The notes beneath the pieces are model-generated. The model was not told where the DNA came from and did not search any database. It was given only the letters and a program-made list of their open reading frames with translations. From Bhargavaea cecembensis (lineage in GTDB: Bacteria > Bacillota > Bacilli > Bacillales_A > Planococcaceae), in NCBI RefSeq assembly GCF_001619585.1, contig NZ_LQNT01000010.1, forward strand, positions 62,001 through 126,000: a stretch of DNA of 64,000 nucleotides. Direction: 5' to 3'. Numbering within the stretch: the stretch's first letter is position 1; each line of letters opens with the position of its first letter. Positions 8,723-17,668 of this stretch are shown here, in pieces. Both the position numbers and the translations under genes were made by a program.

Positions 8723-10276
8723 GTGTCTGCAGAATCCCTCTTGCTGGAACAGGAAAAGATCGTCGTCCTCGATTTCGGCAGCCAGTACAACCAGCTCATC
8801 ACCCGCCGCATCCGTGAGTTTGGGGTCTACTCCGAGCTTCACCCGCACACCGTTACCGCAGAAGACATCAAAGGGATGAATGCGGCCGGCATCATCTTCT
8901 CCGGAGGCCCGAACTCGGTATACGGCGAGACGGCCTTTACCGTCGACCCGGCCATCTTCGACCTCGGCATCCCGGTGCTCGGGATCTGCTACGGCATGCA
9001 GCTCATGGCCCATCACTTCGGCGGAAAGGTTGAAAGATCATCCCGCCGTGAGTACGGCAAAGCGGAAATGAACGTCAAAGAAGGTGCGAGCCTGTTCACT
9101 GACCAGCCGTCCGACCAGGTGGTTTGGATGAGCCATGGCGACCATGTCACGGCGGTTCCGGAAGGCTTCACGACGGTCGCGACCAGCCCGAGCTGTGCGA
9201 TTGCCGCGATGGAAAACCCGTCCCTCGGCATGTACGCGGTCCAGTACCACCCTGAAGTCCGCCACTCCGTCAACGGAAACGACCTGCTCCGCCACTTTGT
9301 GTTCGGCATCTGCAAAGCGGAAGGCGGCTGGACGATCGGCAACTTCATCGAACTGGAGATCGAGAAGATCCGCCAGGAAGTCGGTGACAAGCAGGTGCTC
9401 TGCGCACTAAGCGGCGGGGTGGATTCCTCCGTTGTCGCGGCCCTCATCCACCGTGCGATCGGCGATCAGCTGACATGCATGTTTGTGGACCATGGCCTGC
9501 TGCGTAAAGGCGAGGCGGACAGCGTCATGGATACGTTCGTCGGCAAGTTCGACATGAAAGTGATCAAGATCGATGCGCAGGAACGCTTCCTTTCGAAGCT
9601 GGCAGGCGTATCGGATCCGGAGAAAAAACGGAAGATCATCGGCAACGAGTTCATCTATGTGTTTGACGAGGAAGCAGCCAAGCTGAAGGATATGGACTTC
9701 CTGGCACAGGGCACGCTCTACACAGACATTATTGAATCCGGCACAGCGACCGCACAGACAATCAAGTCGCACCATAACGTCGGCGGCCTGCCGGAAGACA
9801 TGACGTTCAAGCTCATCGAGCCGCTGAACACGCTCTTCAAGGATGAAGTGCGGGCACTCGGCTCAGAACTCGGCCTTCCGGATGAAATCGTCTGGCGCCA
9901 GCCGTTCCCGGGACCGGGCCTCGGCATCCGGGTCTTGGGCGAAATCACAGAAGAAAAGCTTGAAATCGTTCGTGAATCCGACTTTATCCTTCGCGAGGAG
10001 ATCGCGAAAGCCGGCCTCGAGCGTGACATCTGGCAGTATTTCACCGTGCTTCCGGACATCCGCAGCGTCGGCGTCATGGGTGACGAGCGCACGTACGACT
10101 ACGCGATCGGCATCCGCGCCGTCACATCGATTGACGGCATGACATCCGACTGGGCGCGCATCCCATGGGACGTGCTCGAGAAGATCAGCACGCGCCTCGT
10201 AAACGAAGTGGACCACATCAACCGCGTCCTCTACGACGTCACGAGCAAGCCGCCTGCAACGATTGAGTGGGAATAA
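8723..10276 (+). CDS. guaA: GMP synthase (glutamine-hydrolysing)
   Basis: It aminates XMP to GMP using glutamine and ATP. The N-terminal class I amidotransferase domain (about 1-200) has the nucleophile motif GICYGMQ and the later His/Glu in QYHPEV. The ATP-pyrophosphatase PP-loop SGGVDSS is near residue 232, and the dimerisation domain ends TIEWE as usual. GTG start, RBS AAAAGGTGG. 517 residues. Under control of the guanine riboswitch and its terminators, so the last step of GMP synthesis answers to guanine. Confidence 0.97.
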   Translation: MSAESLLLEQEKIVVLDFGSQYNQLITRRIREFGVYSELHPHTVTAEDIKGMNAAGIIFSGGPNSVYGETAFTVDPAIFDLGIPVLGICYGMQLMAHHFGGKVERSSRREYGKAEMNVKEGASLFTDQPSDQVVWMSHGDHVTAVPEGFTTVATSPSCAIAAMENPSLGMYAVQYHPEVRHSVNGNDLLRHFVFGICKAEGGWTIGNFIELEIEKIRQEVGDKQVLCALSGGVDSSVVAALIHRAIGDQLTCMFVDHGLLRKGEADSVMDTFVGKFDMKVIKIDAQERFLSKLAGVSDPEKKRKIIGNEFIYVFDEEAAKLKDMDFLAQGTLYTDIIESGTATAQTIKSHHNVGGLPEDMTFKLIEPLNTLFKDEVRALGSELGLPDEIVWRQPFPGPGLGIRVLGEITEEKLEIVRESDFILREEIAKAGLERDIWQYFTVLPDIRSVGVMGDERTYDYAIGIRAVTSIDGMTSDWARIPWDVLEKISTRLVNEVDHINRVLYDVTSKPPATIEWE

Positions 10277-10280
10277 CAAA

Positions 10281-10390
10281 AGCGGAGAGCGGCTGGTAGA
10301 GGCGACAGGCACAAGACGGTCTTCGTCGAGAGGCCTGCCCCGCAGAGAAGAACGGCTTGTGACCCCGAGCCTCTGCCGCTCGCAGCTGGT
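10281..10390. repeat. Imperfect palindromic repeat element after guaA
   Basis: AGAGCGGC..AGAGGC and GGCACAAG on the left match CTTGTGACC and GCCTCT..GCCGCTC on the right, making a long interrupted inverted repeat of about 110 nt. From memory, similar elements with the paired GACAGGCACAAG / CTTGTGACC blocks recur between genes in many Bacillaceae; that should be confirmed by search. It carries no open frame of its own. Confidence 0.6.
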
Positions 10391-10403
10391 GAAAGAATAA
10401 TCT

Positions 10404-10447
10404 AAAAACGAACATTACCCTGTTAATATTGGGTAATGTTCGTTTTT
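10404..10447 (+). promoter_or_regulatory. PurR operator (paired PurBoxes) that is also a terminator hairpin for guaA
   Basis: AAAAACGAACATTACCC (10404-10420) and its exact complement (10431-10447) flank a 10-nt loop. Each arm contains the PurBox core CGAAC in an A/T context, in the inverted arrangement PurR binds. The second arm ends in TTTTT, so the transcript also forms an intrinsic terminator for guaA. It lies 3 nt upstream of the pbuG -35 box. Confidence 0.8.
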
Positions 10448-10450
10448 CTC

Positions 10451-10479
10451 TTGCGCTTCTATTATTATTCCGCTATACT
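10451..10479 (+). promoter_or_regulatory. pbuG promoter
   Basis: TTGCGC at 10451-10456, a 17-nt spacer and TATACT at 10474-10479, adjacent to the PurR operator. Confidence 0.75.
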
Positions 10480-10503
10480 CTTCTTATCATCAAACTTAAT
10501 TTT

Positions 10504-10580
10504 ACCCGTCGTATAATACCGGAGATAGGGTCCGGAAGTTTCTACCGAGCCGCCGTAAATGGCTCGACTACGATCGGGGG
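10504..10580 (+). promoter_or_regulatory. Guanine-class purine riboswitch upstream of pbuG
   Basis: P1 is CCCG/TCGTA with TACGA/CGGG. The junction reads GTTTCTACC, L3 is CCGTAAAT and J3/1 is CGACTACG with the guanine-specifying C. The L2 loop reads GATAGGG instead of the usual GATATGG, a mild variation. Confidence 0.92.
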
Positions 10581-10626
10581 CGTGCTTATTTGCATTTTCT
10601 GCATTTGGCGCGCCTCCTTTCCGGTA

Positions 10627-10657
10627 GGGCATGCGACAGATCGTTGCATGCCCTTTT
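10627..10657 (+). terminator. Expression-platform terminator of the pbuG riboswitch
   Basis: GGGCATGC pairs with GCATGCCC, followed by TTTT, 38 nt before the pbuG start. Confidence 0.8.
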
Positions 10658-10694
10658 CCTGTTTTCGGTAAGGCGGTCAAAATAGGAGGCACTC

Positions 10695-12035
10695 ATGAAA
10701 AACTTTTTCAATTTCGATGAACTCGGCACGAACTATCGCCGCGAGATCATCGGCGGCCTGACGACGTTCCTGTCGATGGCGTACATCCTTGTCGTCAACC
10801 CGCTTACGCTGTCGCTCGAGTCCGTTCCGGACCTTCCGGCGGATATGCGCATGGATGCGGGAGCGGTCTTTGTTGCCACCGCACTCGCGGCCGCCGTCGG
10901 TTCTCTCTTTATGGGACTCATCGCCAAATATCCGATCGGCCTGGCGCCGGGGATGGGCCTGAATGCGTTCTTCGCCTATACGGTCATCCTCACGTACGGC
11001 ATTCCTTGGCAGACGGCGCTCACAGGCGTTCTGTTCTCCGGAATCATCTTCATCATCCTGTCACTGACGGGGTTGCGGGAAATGATCATCAATGCCATCC
11101 CGTCTCAGCTAAAGTTTGCGGTCGGGGCGGGGATCGGATTATTTATTGCCTTCCTTGGTTTCCAGAATGCCGGCATCATCGCAAACAATGATGCCACACT
11201 CACCGGCATCGGCGACCTGTCGCAGCCGACAACACTTCTGGCTATTTTCGGTTTGATTCTGACCGTCGGGCTCATGGTGCTGAATGTGAAGGGCGCCATC
11301 TTCTTCGGGATGCTGATCACTGCGGTTGTCGGCATGATTTTCAAGGTTGTTCCGCTCCCTGATGGTGTTGTCGGATCCATCCCGGATGTGAGCCCGACAT
11401 TCGGTGCCGCGTTCCAGCCGCTCATGAACGATCCGGCTTCACTCATGACAATCCAGTTCCTCGTCGTCGTCCTGACGTTCCTGTTCGTCGACTTCTTTGA
11501 TACGGCAGGCACCCTGATTGCCGTCGCACAGAAGGCCGGACTCATGAAGGGCGATAAGCTGCCGCGTGCCGGCAAGGCGCTTCTTGCGGATTCTCTCGCA
11601 ACGGTAACCGGTGCGATCTTCGGTACATCGACAACGACTTCTTATGTTGAGTCGACTGCGGGGGTTGCGGCTGGTGCCAGGACTGGGTTCGCAGCCGTTG
11701 TCACCGGTGTCCTGTTCCTGGTCTCGCTCTTGTTCTATCCGCTCCTGTCGGTCATCACATCGGCCGTTACGGCACCTGCACTCATAATCGTCGGCGTGCT
11801 GATGGTATCGGCACTCGGCCATATCGAGTGGAACCGGTTTGAAATCGCCGTTCCGGCATTTCTCACGGTGATCATGATGCCGCTCGGCTATTCGATCGCA
11901 ACGGGGATCGCCGTCGGGTTCATCTTCTACCCGATCACGATGATCCTCGCGGGCCGCCGCAAGGAGATCCATCCGATCATGTACGGTCTGTTCCTCATAT
12001 TTGTTGCGTATTTCGTGTTTGTACAGGGTAGATGA
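10695..12035 (+). CDS. pbuG: Hypoxanthine/guanine permease (AzgA/NCS2 family)
   Basis: 446 residues with 12 or more hydrophobic segments. The N-terminal GGLTTFLSMAYILVVNP and GLAPGMGLNAFFAY are the signature of AzgA-type purine permeases, as is FVDFFDTAGTL in the middle. It imports hypoxanthine and guanine with protons across the cell membrane. RBS AGGAGG. Its control by both a PurR operator and a guanine riboswitch supports the substrate, and it sits after guaA as in B. subtilis. Confidence 0.94.
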   Translation: MKNFFNFDELGTNYRREIIGGLTTFLSMAYILVVNPLTLSLESVPDLPADMRMDAGAVFVATALAAAVGSLFMGLIAKYPIGLAPGMGLNAFFAYTVILTYGIPWQTALTGVLFSGIIFIILSLTGLREMIINAIPSQLKFAVGAGIGLFIAFLGFQNAGIIANNDATLTGIGDLSQPTTLLAIFGLILTVGLMVLNVKGAIFFGMLITAVVGMIFKVVPLPDGVVGSIPDVSPTFGAAFQPLMNDPASLMTIQFLVVVLTFLFVDFFDTAGTLIAVAQKAGLMKGDKLPRAGKALLADSLATVTGAIFGTSTTTSYVESTAGVAAGARTGFAAVVTGVLFLVSLLFYPLLSVITSAVTAPALIIVGVLMVSALGHIEWNRFEIAVPAFLTVIMMPLGYSIATGIAVGFIFYPITMILAGRRKEIHPIMYGLFLIFVAYFVFVQGR

Positions 12036-12043
12036 TAATAAGC

Positions 12044-12081
12044 CGCTCCTTCCGTCGTGATGGCGGAGGAGCGTTTTTTGT
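12044..12081 (+). terminator. pbuG terminator
   Basis: CGCTCCT..CCG pairs with CGG..AGGAGCG, followed by seven T. Confidence 0.85.
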
Positions 12082-12091
12082 TTCGTACTCT

Positions 12092-12120
12092 TGTCCGTGC
12101 CGGACAGTTCCGATAAGATG
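12092..12120 (+). promoter_or_regulatory. Promoter of the yebE-yebG pair
   Basis: TTGTCC at 12092-12097, a 17-nt spacer and TAAGAT at 12115-12120, 31 nt before the ATG. Confidence 0.65.
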
Positions 12121-12151
12121 AGTGGAACTGAGCGAGAAAGGATGATTCAAT

Positions 12152-12679
12152 ATGACGATGGTGCTGATCATCTTTGCGATCAACGTCGTTTATGTAACGT
12201 TTTATACAATCCGGCTCATACTGACCATGAAGGGCTACCGCTATGCCGCGGCAGGGCTCAGCATGGTGGAAGTTGTCATTTACGTTGTCGGTCTCGGATT
12301 GGTGCTGGACAACCTGAATGAAATCCAGAATCTCATCGCCTACGCGATTGGCTACGGTCTCGGCGTGGTCATCGGTTCCATCATAGAGGAAAAGATGGCC
12401 CTCGGATATGTCATGGTCAATGTCATCACGGAAGACATCGAGCGCAAGATGGTCCGGGCGATCCGGGAGAACGGGTATGGCATCACGGACTGGGAAGCGA
12501 ACGGACGTGACGGAGCGCGCCACGCCATGCAGATCCTGACGCCGAAGCGCTACGAACTGAAGCTGTATATGCTGATCAAGGAACTTGACCCGAAGGCATT
12601 CATCATCACGAATGAGGCCCGCACCATCCACGGAGGCTTCTGGGTGAAGCAGGTACGGAAAGGGAAGTTGTTCAAATGA
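12152..12679 (+). CDS. yebE: UPF0316 membrane protein YebE
   Basis: 175 residues. Three hydrophobic stretches cover about residues 1-80, followed by a soluble DUF2179-like domain with the motif [12 protein letters not shown] and ending near FWVKQVRKG. The family is conserved in Firmicutes with unknown function; related domains bind small ligands. It overlaps the next gene by 4 nt (ATGA) and holds the same place as yebE in B. subtilis between pbuG and purE. Confidence 0.88.
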   Translation: MTMVLIIFAINVVYVTFYTIRLILTMKGYRYAAAGLSMVEVVIYVVGLGLVLDNLNEIQNLIAYAIGYGLGVVIGSIIEEKMALGYVMVNVITEDIERKMVRAIRENGYGITDWEANGRDGARHAMQILTPKRYELKLYMLIKELDPKAFIITNEARTIHGGFWVKQVRKGKLFK

Positions 12680-12867
12680 GCAAAAAGACGGTCTGGTTTG
12701 AAGTGGAAGAAGGCGAGACAATCGAACAGTGCCTCGAGCGCATGCAAAGGGAAGGCTATATGGCTGCAGGCCGCAAGGAAGAACCGGTCTTCGAGGAGCG
12801 GAACGGAAGACCCGTTCCCGTCCGACAGTGCATCCGTTTCAAGGGCGTCCGAATGGAAGATTCATAA
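12676..12867 (+). CDS. yebG: NETI-motif protein YebG
   Basis: 63 residues. The family is named for a short NETI-like motif; here [16 protein letters not shown], after an N-terminal strand KTVWFEVEE. Soluble, no signal. Its start is coupled to the yebE stop and a terminator follows at once. Function unknown. The neighbourhood matches B. subtilis exactly. Confidence 0.85.
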   Translation: MSKKTVWFEVEEGETIEQCLERMQREGYMAAGRKEEPVFEERNGRPVPVRQCIRFKGVRMEDS

Positions 12868-12903
12868 AAAAATCCCGGTGTTTTTGCGCCGGGATTTTTT
12901 TAT
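12866..12903 (+). terminator. Terminator of yebE-yebG
   Basis: AAATCCCGG pairs with CCGGGATTT, followed by a T run. Confidence 0.85.
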
Positions 12904-13030
12904 TGCTGTAGAAAAATTAGTTGAATGTAGATTCGGTGCTGTCATACGCTCCTGCTAGGTTTCACTGCAACATCTATTGTATTTTTAGCGGTCGTGTCCG
13001 TACTCGCCCCTAACAAGAAAATACTAGGGT

Positions 13031-13150
13031 GGATTGTAGCGGAGGGTCCGAGACACCTGCGGGAAAAGCGTTAGTCGAAGACCCCGCAGAGCGCAGCTCG
13101 AGGAGGCTGAGGCAACGCCCGCGGTAAGCGAGGGCCCGCAGCGGAAATCC
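13031..13150. repeat. Bacillales-type intergenic repeat, copy 1
   Basis: About 120 nt bounded by GGATT and AATCC. Its core blocks are CGAGACACCTGCGGGAA, GAAGACCCCGCAG, CGAGGAGGCTGAGGCAACG and CCCGCGG-AAGCGAG. A second copy with the same blocks lies at 16564-16679. I recall closely similar elements in many Bacillaceae; a genome search would confirm. The rest of 12904-13234 shows no gene or clear signal. Confidence 0.75.
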
Positions 13151-13234
13151 GGAGAATTCTCATATAAGAGATAAATCTTCCACTGCTAGGGAAATCTTGT
13201 GAAAACGACAGCGCTTTCATGGAGACAGGTGAAT

Positions 13235-13280
13235 AAATACGAACAATAGATGATAATACAAAATTAATTGTTCGGTTATT
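13235..13280 (+). promoter_or_regulatory. PurR operator of the purine operon
   Basis: Two PurBoxes face each other: AAATACGAACAAT (13235-13247) and, inverted, the complement of AATAACCGAACAATT (13266-13280), 18 nt apart. They lie immediately upstream of the promoter, the arrangement known for B. subtilis PurR. Confidence 0.85.
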
Positions 13281-13283
13281 GCG

Positions 13284-13312
13284 TTGACTTCATGAAAAAC
13301 CGCTGTTAAAAT
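13284..13312 (+). promoter_or_regulatory. Promoter of the purine operon
   Basis: TTGACT at 13284-13289, a 17-nt spacer, and TAAAAT at 13307-13312. Confidence 0.8.
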
Positions 13313-13330
13313 GAAACACGTAAAGAACAT

Positions 13331-13400
13331 TCCCCATATATCCCGAGGAATCGGCCTCGGAGTCTCTAGCCCGGCACCGGAATGCCGGGACTATGCGGGA
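13331..13400 (+). promoter_or_regulatory. Divergent purine-riboswitch-like leader of purE
   Basis: The layout is that of the B. subtilis purE aptamer: P1 TCCC/GGGA, P2 CCCGAGG/CCTCGG, P3 CCCGGCA/TGCCGGG and J3/1 ACTATG with the guanine-type C. Several normally invariant loop positions differ: L2 reads AATCGG, L3 CCGGAA, J2/3 AGTCTCTAG. The stems are intact, so it folds, but the loop-loop contact and ligand pocket may be altered. Confidence 0.7.
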
Positions 13401-13485
13401 AAGCGGATTTCAGGACTCGGAACGGAAGGTGTGCGAAGCATGGAAACCATCATGACGCAACCGTCTTATCTGAACATGTTCAGGT

Positions 13486-13545
13486 CCCGGATCGACTGCT
13501 TTCCTCCTATTAATAGGAAGCAGTCTATTCGGGGCTTTTATTTAT
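13486..13545 (+). terminator. Attenuator terminator in the purE leader
   Basis: A long hairpin: CCCG outer pair, then GACTGCTTTCCT against AGGAAGCAGTC with one bulge, followed by CTTTTATTTATT. It lies about 85 nt after the aptamer and just before the purE RBS. Confidence 0.75.
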
Positions 13546-13576
13546 TGGCGGCAAACTGCCGGAAGGAGCGATTGCA

Positions 13577-14065
13577 ATGGACGTGAAAGTGGGCGTCATC
13601 ATGGGAAGCAAAAGCGACTGGGAAACGATGAAGAAGGCATGCGACATTCTGGATGAACTGGAAGTCGGATACGAGAAGAAGGTCGTCTCCGCTCACCGTA
13701 CGCCGGATGAGATGTTCACTTATGCCGAACAGGCACAGGAGCGCGGCATAGAAGTAATCATCGCGGGAGCGGGGGGCGCTGCCCACCTGCCCGGAATGGT
13801 CGCGGCAAAAACACTCGTGCCGGTTATCGGGGTACCTGTCAAGTCGCGTGCGCTGAGCGGTATGGACTCGCTTTTGTCCATCGTCCAGATGCCTGGCGGC
13901 GTCCCGGTCGCGACAATGGCGATCGGTGACTCCGGCGCGACGAACGCCGGCCTGTTTGCGGCACAAATGCTCTCGGTGCATGATGAAGCGCTCCGCGGAC
14001 GTATTGAAGAACGCCGCAGCCGCCTAGCAGAACAATCCATTGAAAGCACAGGTGATCTTGTATGA
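13577..14065 (+). CDS. purE: N5-carboxyaminoimidazole ribonucleotide mutase
   Basis: 162 residues, class I PurE, partner of PurK: N5-CAIR to CAIR, step 6 of purine synthesis. The N-terminal GSKSDWETM phosphate-binding loop, SAHRTPD and [10 protein letters not shown] are present. RBS GGAAGGAG. First gene of the purine operon, behind the PurR operator, the variant riboswitch and the attenuator. It overlaps purK by 4 nt. Confidence 0.97.
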   Translation: MDVKVGVIMGSKSDWETMKKACDILDELEVGYEKKVVSAHRTPDEMFTYAEQAQERGIEVIIAGAGGAAHLPGMVAAKTLVPVIGVPVKSRALSGMDSLLSIVQMPGGVPVATMAIGDSGATNAGLFAAQMLSVHDEALRGRIEERRSRLAEQSIESTGDLV

Positions 14066-15180
14066 CCACGATTCTTCCCGGACAGACAATCGGCATCATC
14101 GGCGGCGGGCAGCTCGGCCGGATGATGGCCCTTTCCGCCAAGGAGGCGGGCTTCCGCATTGCGGTGCTCGACCCAGCGGAAGATTCTCCGACCGGTCAGG
14201 TGGCCGACGTAAAAATCGTCGCGCCGTATGACGACGAAGAAGCACTCGACCGCCTGGCGGAAGTGAGCGACGTCATCACCTTTGAATTTGAGAACATCGA
14301 CTACGAAGGGCTCAAGCGCCTGACAGAGAAAGCTTACGTGCCACAGGGCGCGGAGATCATCCGCATCACCCAGGACCGGATCGCGGAAAAAGCGGCGATC
14401 CGGGAGGCGGGCGCACCGGTCGCGCCTTATGTGGAAGCCCGGACGTTTGAAGAACTAAAGGAACGCATCGGCGAAATCGGTTTCCCGTGCGTCGTGAAGA
14501 CCGCGCGGGGCGGATATGACGGCAAGGGACAGGTTATCCTCAAGGAAGAGTCCCAACTCGACGAAGCGGAAGACCTGTTCACCCATTCCGCATGCGTCGC
14601 AGAGAAATTCATCCCATTCCAAATGGAGATCTCCGTCATCATCCAGCGCGGCACGAACGGAGAGTCCCGATGCCTGCCGGTTCAGGAGAACATCCACAAA
14701 AACCATATCCTGCACGAGACGATCGTCCCGGCGCGGATCGGGGACAAGACGGCTGAAGCCGCCATCACAGCAGCAGAGCAGATTGCAGATCACCTGGACC
14801 TGATCGGGACGCTGGCGGTCGAGATGTTCGTGTTGGAAGACGGCAGCATCCTCATCAACGAGCTTGCGCCGCGCCCGCACAACTCTGGCCACTACTCGAT
14901 CGAGGCCTGCACGATCTCGCAGTTTGGCCAGCACATCCGGGCCATCTGCGGCTGGCCGCTCCGCACGCCGGAGCTGCACCGCCCGGCGGTGATGGTCAAC
15001 CTGCTTGGCCAGCATGTCGGCCCGATCCTGGATGCAATCCCGGCCCAGCCGGACTGGTCCATCCACCTTTACGGCAAGGCCGACGCCAAGCACAACCGAA
15101 AGATGGGCCATGTGACCATTCTTTCAGAAGATAATGAAGACACACTCCGCCGAATCGACGAAAGCGGAATCTGGAATTAA
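14062..15180 (+). CDS. purK: N5-carboxyaminoimidazole ribonucleotide synthase
   Basis: 372 residues, ATP-grasp enzyme that carboxylates AIR with bicarbonate and [17 protein letters not shown] at the N-terminus, [12 protein letters not shown] in the ATP-grasp core, and [12 protein letters not shown] for the metal and substrate site are all visible. Start ATG overlaps the purE stop; purB follows 16 nt later. Confidence 0.96.
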   Translation: MTTILPGQTIGIIGGGQLGRMMALSAKEAGFRIAVLDPAEDSPTGQVADVKIVAPYDDEEALDRLAEVSDVITFEFENIDYEGLKRLTEKAYVPQGAEIIRITQDRIAEKAAIREAGAPVAPYVEARTFEELKERIGEIGFPCVVKTARGGYDGKGQVILKEESQLDEAEDLFTHSACVAEKFIPFQMEISVIIQRGTNGESRCLPVQENIHKNHILHETIVPARIGDKTAEAAITAAEQIADHLDLIGTLAVEMFVLEDGSILINELAPRPHNSGHYSIEACTISQFGQHIRAICGWPLRTPELHRPAVMVNLLGQHVGPILDAIPAQPDWSIHLYGKADAKHNRKMGHVTILSEDNEDTLRRIDESGIWN

Positions 15181-15196
15181 TGGAGGCAAAACCTGA

Positions 15197-16495
15197 ATGA
15201 TCGAACGTTATACCCGCCCCGAGATGGGCAATGTCTGGACAGAAGAAAACAAATATTATGCGTGGCTGGAAGTCGAGATCCTTGCCTGCGAGGCTTGGGC
15301 GGAGCTCGGTGACATTCCGAAGGAAGATGTAAAGAAGCTTCGCGAGAACGCATCGTTTGACGTGGCGCGCATCGAAGAGATCGAAAACGAAACCCGTCAT
15401 GACGTCGTCGCCTTTACCCGCGCAGTGTCCGAGACACTCGGCGAAGAGCGCAAATGGGTCCACTACGGACTGACATCAACGGATGTCGTAGATACCGCGC
15501 TCTCGTACCGCATCAAGCAGGCGAACGAGATCATCCGGAAGGATCTTCACAACTTCATCGACATTCTCGCCGCCAAGGCGAAAGAGCATAAATTCACCGT
15601 CATGATGGGCCGCACCCACGGCGTGCACGCGGAGCCGACGACATTCGGCCTGAAGATGGCCCTCTGGTACGAAGAGATGAAACGGAACCTGGAACGTTTC
15701 GAGGCGGCGGCTGCCGTGATCGAGACGGGCAAGATGTCCGGCGCAGTCGGCACATTCGCCAACATTCCGCCGTTCGTCGAGGAATATGTATGCGAGCACC
15801 TCGGTCTCGCAGCAGCACCGGTCTCCACGCAGACGCTGCAACGCGACCGTCATGCCCAGTACATCTCGACACTCGCACTGATCGCAACGTCGATCGAAAA
15901 GTTCGCGGTCGAGATCCGCGGACTCCAGAAGTCTGAGACGCGCGAAGTCGAGGAATTCTTCGCGAAGGGCCAGAAAGGCTCTTCCGCGATGCCGCACAAG
16001 CGGAACCCGATCGGCTCCGAGAACATGACCGGCCTGTCCCGCCTCATGCGCGGCTACATGGTCACGGCCTTCGAGAACGTCGCCCTCTGGCATGAGCGTG
16101 ACATCTCGCACTCCAGCGCGGAGCGCGTCATCATCCCGGATGCAACGATCACGCTGAACTACATGCTGAACCGCTTCGGCAACATCGTGAAGAACCTCAC
16201 CGTCTTCCCGGATAACATGAAGCGCAACATGGACCGCACGCTCGGGCTCATCTACTCCCAGCGCGTCCTCCTGTCGCTAATCGACAAGGGCATGGCACGC
16301 GAAGCGGCCTATGACACCGTCCAGCCGCTCGCGATGCAGGCCTGGGAAGAACAGGTCCCGTTCCGCGGACTCGTCGAATCCGACCCGGTCATCTCCGAAA
16401 AACTGACCAAAGAAGAACTCGACGACGCCTTCGACTACAACCACCACCTCCAGCGCATCGACGACATCTTCGAACGCTGCGGACTGAATGACTGA
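15197..16495 (+). CDS. purB: Adenylosuccinate lyase
   Basis: 432 residues, fumarase/aspartase superfamily. It cleaves SAICAR to AICAR and adenylosuccinate to AMP. The signature [11 protein letters not shown] lies near residue 262; TSTDVVDTA and [10 protein letters not shown] are the other two conserved blocks. In B. subtilis purC follows directly; here a repeat element and then purS follow. Confidence 0.97.
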   Translation: MIERYTRPEMGNVWTEENKYYAWLEVEILACEAWAELGDIPKEDVKKLRENASFDVARIEEIENETRHDVVAFTRAVSETLGEERKWVHYGLTSTDVVDTALSYRIKQANEIIRKDLHNFIDILAAKAKEHKFTVMMGRTHGVHAEPTTFGLKMALWYEEMKRNLERFEAAAAVIETGKMSGAVGTFANIPPFVEEYVCEHLGLAAAPVSTQTLQRDRHAQYISTLALIATSIEKFAVEIRGLQKSETREVEEFFAKGQKGSSAMPHKRNPIGSENMTGLSRLMRGYMVTAFENVALWHERDISHSSAERVIIPDATITLNYMLNRFGNIVKNLTVFPDNMKRNMDRTLGLIYSQRVLLSLIDKGMAREAAYDTVQPLAMQAWEEQVPFRGLVESDPVISEKLTKEELDDAFDYNHHLQRIDDIFERCGLND

Positions 16496-16563
16496 TTCAT
16501 TTGGATGTAACAGCTTGAAGCAGTGAATGAGCGCAGTTTGGATTTAATTGATTTAACCGGAAA

Positions 16564-16679
16564 GATCTGAGCGTAGGGCCGAGACTCCTGCGGGAATAGC
16601 GTTAGCCGAAGACCCCGCAGGACGAAGTCCGAGGAGGCTAAGGCAACGCCCGCGGAAAGCGAGGCTCGAAGCGAAGATC
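16564..16679. repeat. Bacillales-type intergenic repeat, copy 2, at the purC position
   Basis: Bounded by GATC and GATC, with core blocks shared with 13031-13150: CGAGACTCCTGCGGGAA, GAAGACCCCGCAG, CGAGGAGGCTAAGGCAACG, CCCGCGGAAAGCGAG. It fills the 235-nt purB-purS gap where the purC gene would be expected. Confidence 0.78.
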
Positions 16680-16730
16680 GTCCATGCACGATCAACCACC
16701 ACACACTCACCAATTGGGAGGCCAACCAAA

Positions 16731-16985
16731 ATGAAAAAAGCAAATGTGTACGTGACGCTCCGTGAAAGTGTAATCGATCCCCAGGGGACTGCAGCCATCA
16801 ACGTCCTCCATGCCAAAGGCCATGACAACGTAAAAGACGTCCGCATCGGCAAGTATATCGAACTGACCATCGAAGACACGGGGCAAGATCTCGACACGGC
16901 CGTCAGGGAAATGTGTGAAAAGCTCTTCGTGAACACAAACGTCGAAGACTACCGATACGAAGTGCTGGAGGTTGAAGAGGCATGA
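16731..16985 (+). CDS. purS: Phosphoribosylformylglycinamidine synthase subunit PurS
   Basis: 84 residues. The small bridging subunit of the three-part FGAM synthase (PurS-PurQ-PurL). The N-terminal strand [19 protein letters not shown] and KYIELTIED are typical. RBS TGGGAGG. It overlaps purQ by 4 nt. Confidence 0.95.
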   Translation: MKKANVYVTLRESVIDPQGTAAINVLHAKGHDNVKDVRIGKYIELTIEDTGQDLDTAVREMCEKLFVNTNVEDYRYEVLEVEEA

Positions 16986-17668
16986 AATTCGCCGTCATCC
17001 AGTTTCCGGGATCCAGCTGCGATCTCGACCTATACCATGCCGTAAAAGATGTCCTTGGAGAAGAGGCTGAATACGTCCATCACCATGAGACGGACCTGTC
17101 CGCCTACGATGCCATCCTCCTGCCGGGCGGCGCTTCATACGGCGACGCTGTGCGGGCGGGGGCCCTTGCGCGCACAACACCTGTCATGGATGCGGTTATC
17201 CGGGCAGCCGAAGCCGGAAAGCCGGTCCTCGGCGTGGGTAACGGATTCCAGGTCCTGACCGAAGCGGGCCTGCTGCCGGGCGCCTTCCTCAAGAACCGTG
17301 ACCAGAAGTTCATCTGCCGCACTGTCAAAGTCCAGGTCGTAAACAACCGCACGATGTTCACAAGCGAGTACACCGAGGGCGAGGAACTCGACATCCCTGT
17401 CGCCCACGGAGAAGGCAACTTCTACTGTGACGAAGAGACATACGGCCAGCTGAAGGAAAACAACCAGATTGTCTTTGTGTACGCTGACGGCAATCCGAAC
17501 GGATCCGTGGGAGATATCGCAGGGCTTGTCAGCGAAAAGGGCAATGTCCTCGGCATGATGCCACATCCGGAGCGCGCTGCAGAGTCCATCCTGGGCTCGG
17601 AAGACGGACTGAACGTATTCAAATCGATCGTGAAAGAGTGGAGGGAATCCCATGCCAACCAAGCTTGA
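16982..17668 (+). CDS. purQ: Phosphoribosylformylglycinamidine synthase subunit PurQ
   Basis: 228 residues, glutaminase subunit supplying ammonia to PurL. The fold is class I amidotransferase, with [10 protein letters not shown] and a late MMPHPER. At the usual nucleophile position (GVCNGFQ in relatives) the sequence reads GVGNGFQ, so the catalytic Cys appears replaced by Gly (about residue 86). I read the codon as GGT in GGCGTGGGTAACGG. The gene overlaps purL by 17 nt. Confidence 0.93.
   Translation: MKFAVIQFPGSSCDLDLYHAVKDVLGEEAEYVHHHETDLSAYDAILLPGGASYGDAVRAGALARTTPVMDAVIRAAEAGKPVLGVGNGFQVLTEAGLLPGAFLKNRDQKFICRTVKVQVVNNRTMFTSEYTEGEELDIPVAHGEGNFYCDEETYGQLKENNQIVFVYADGNPNGSVGDIAGLVSEKGNVLGMMPHPERAAESILGSEDGLNVFKSIVKEWRESHANQA

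Noticed and set aside
13311-13586. An open frame through the purE leader as a gene
   Set aside because: It runs through the riboswitch-like fold and attenuator and has no RBS.
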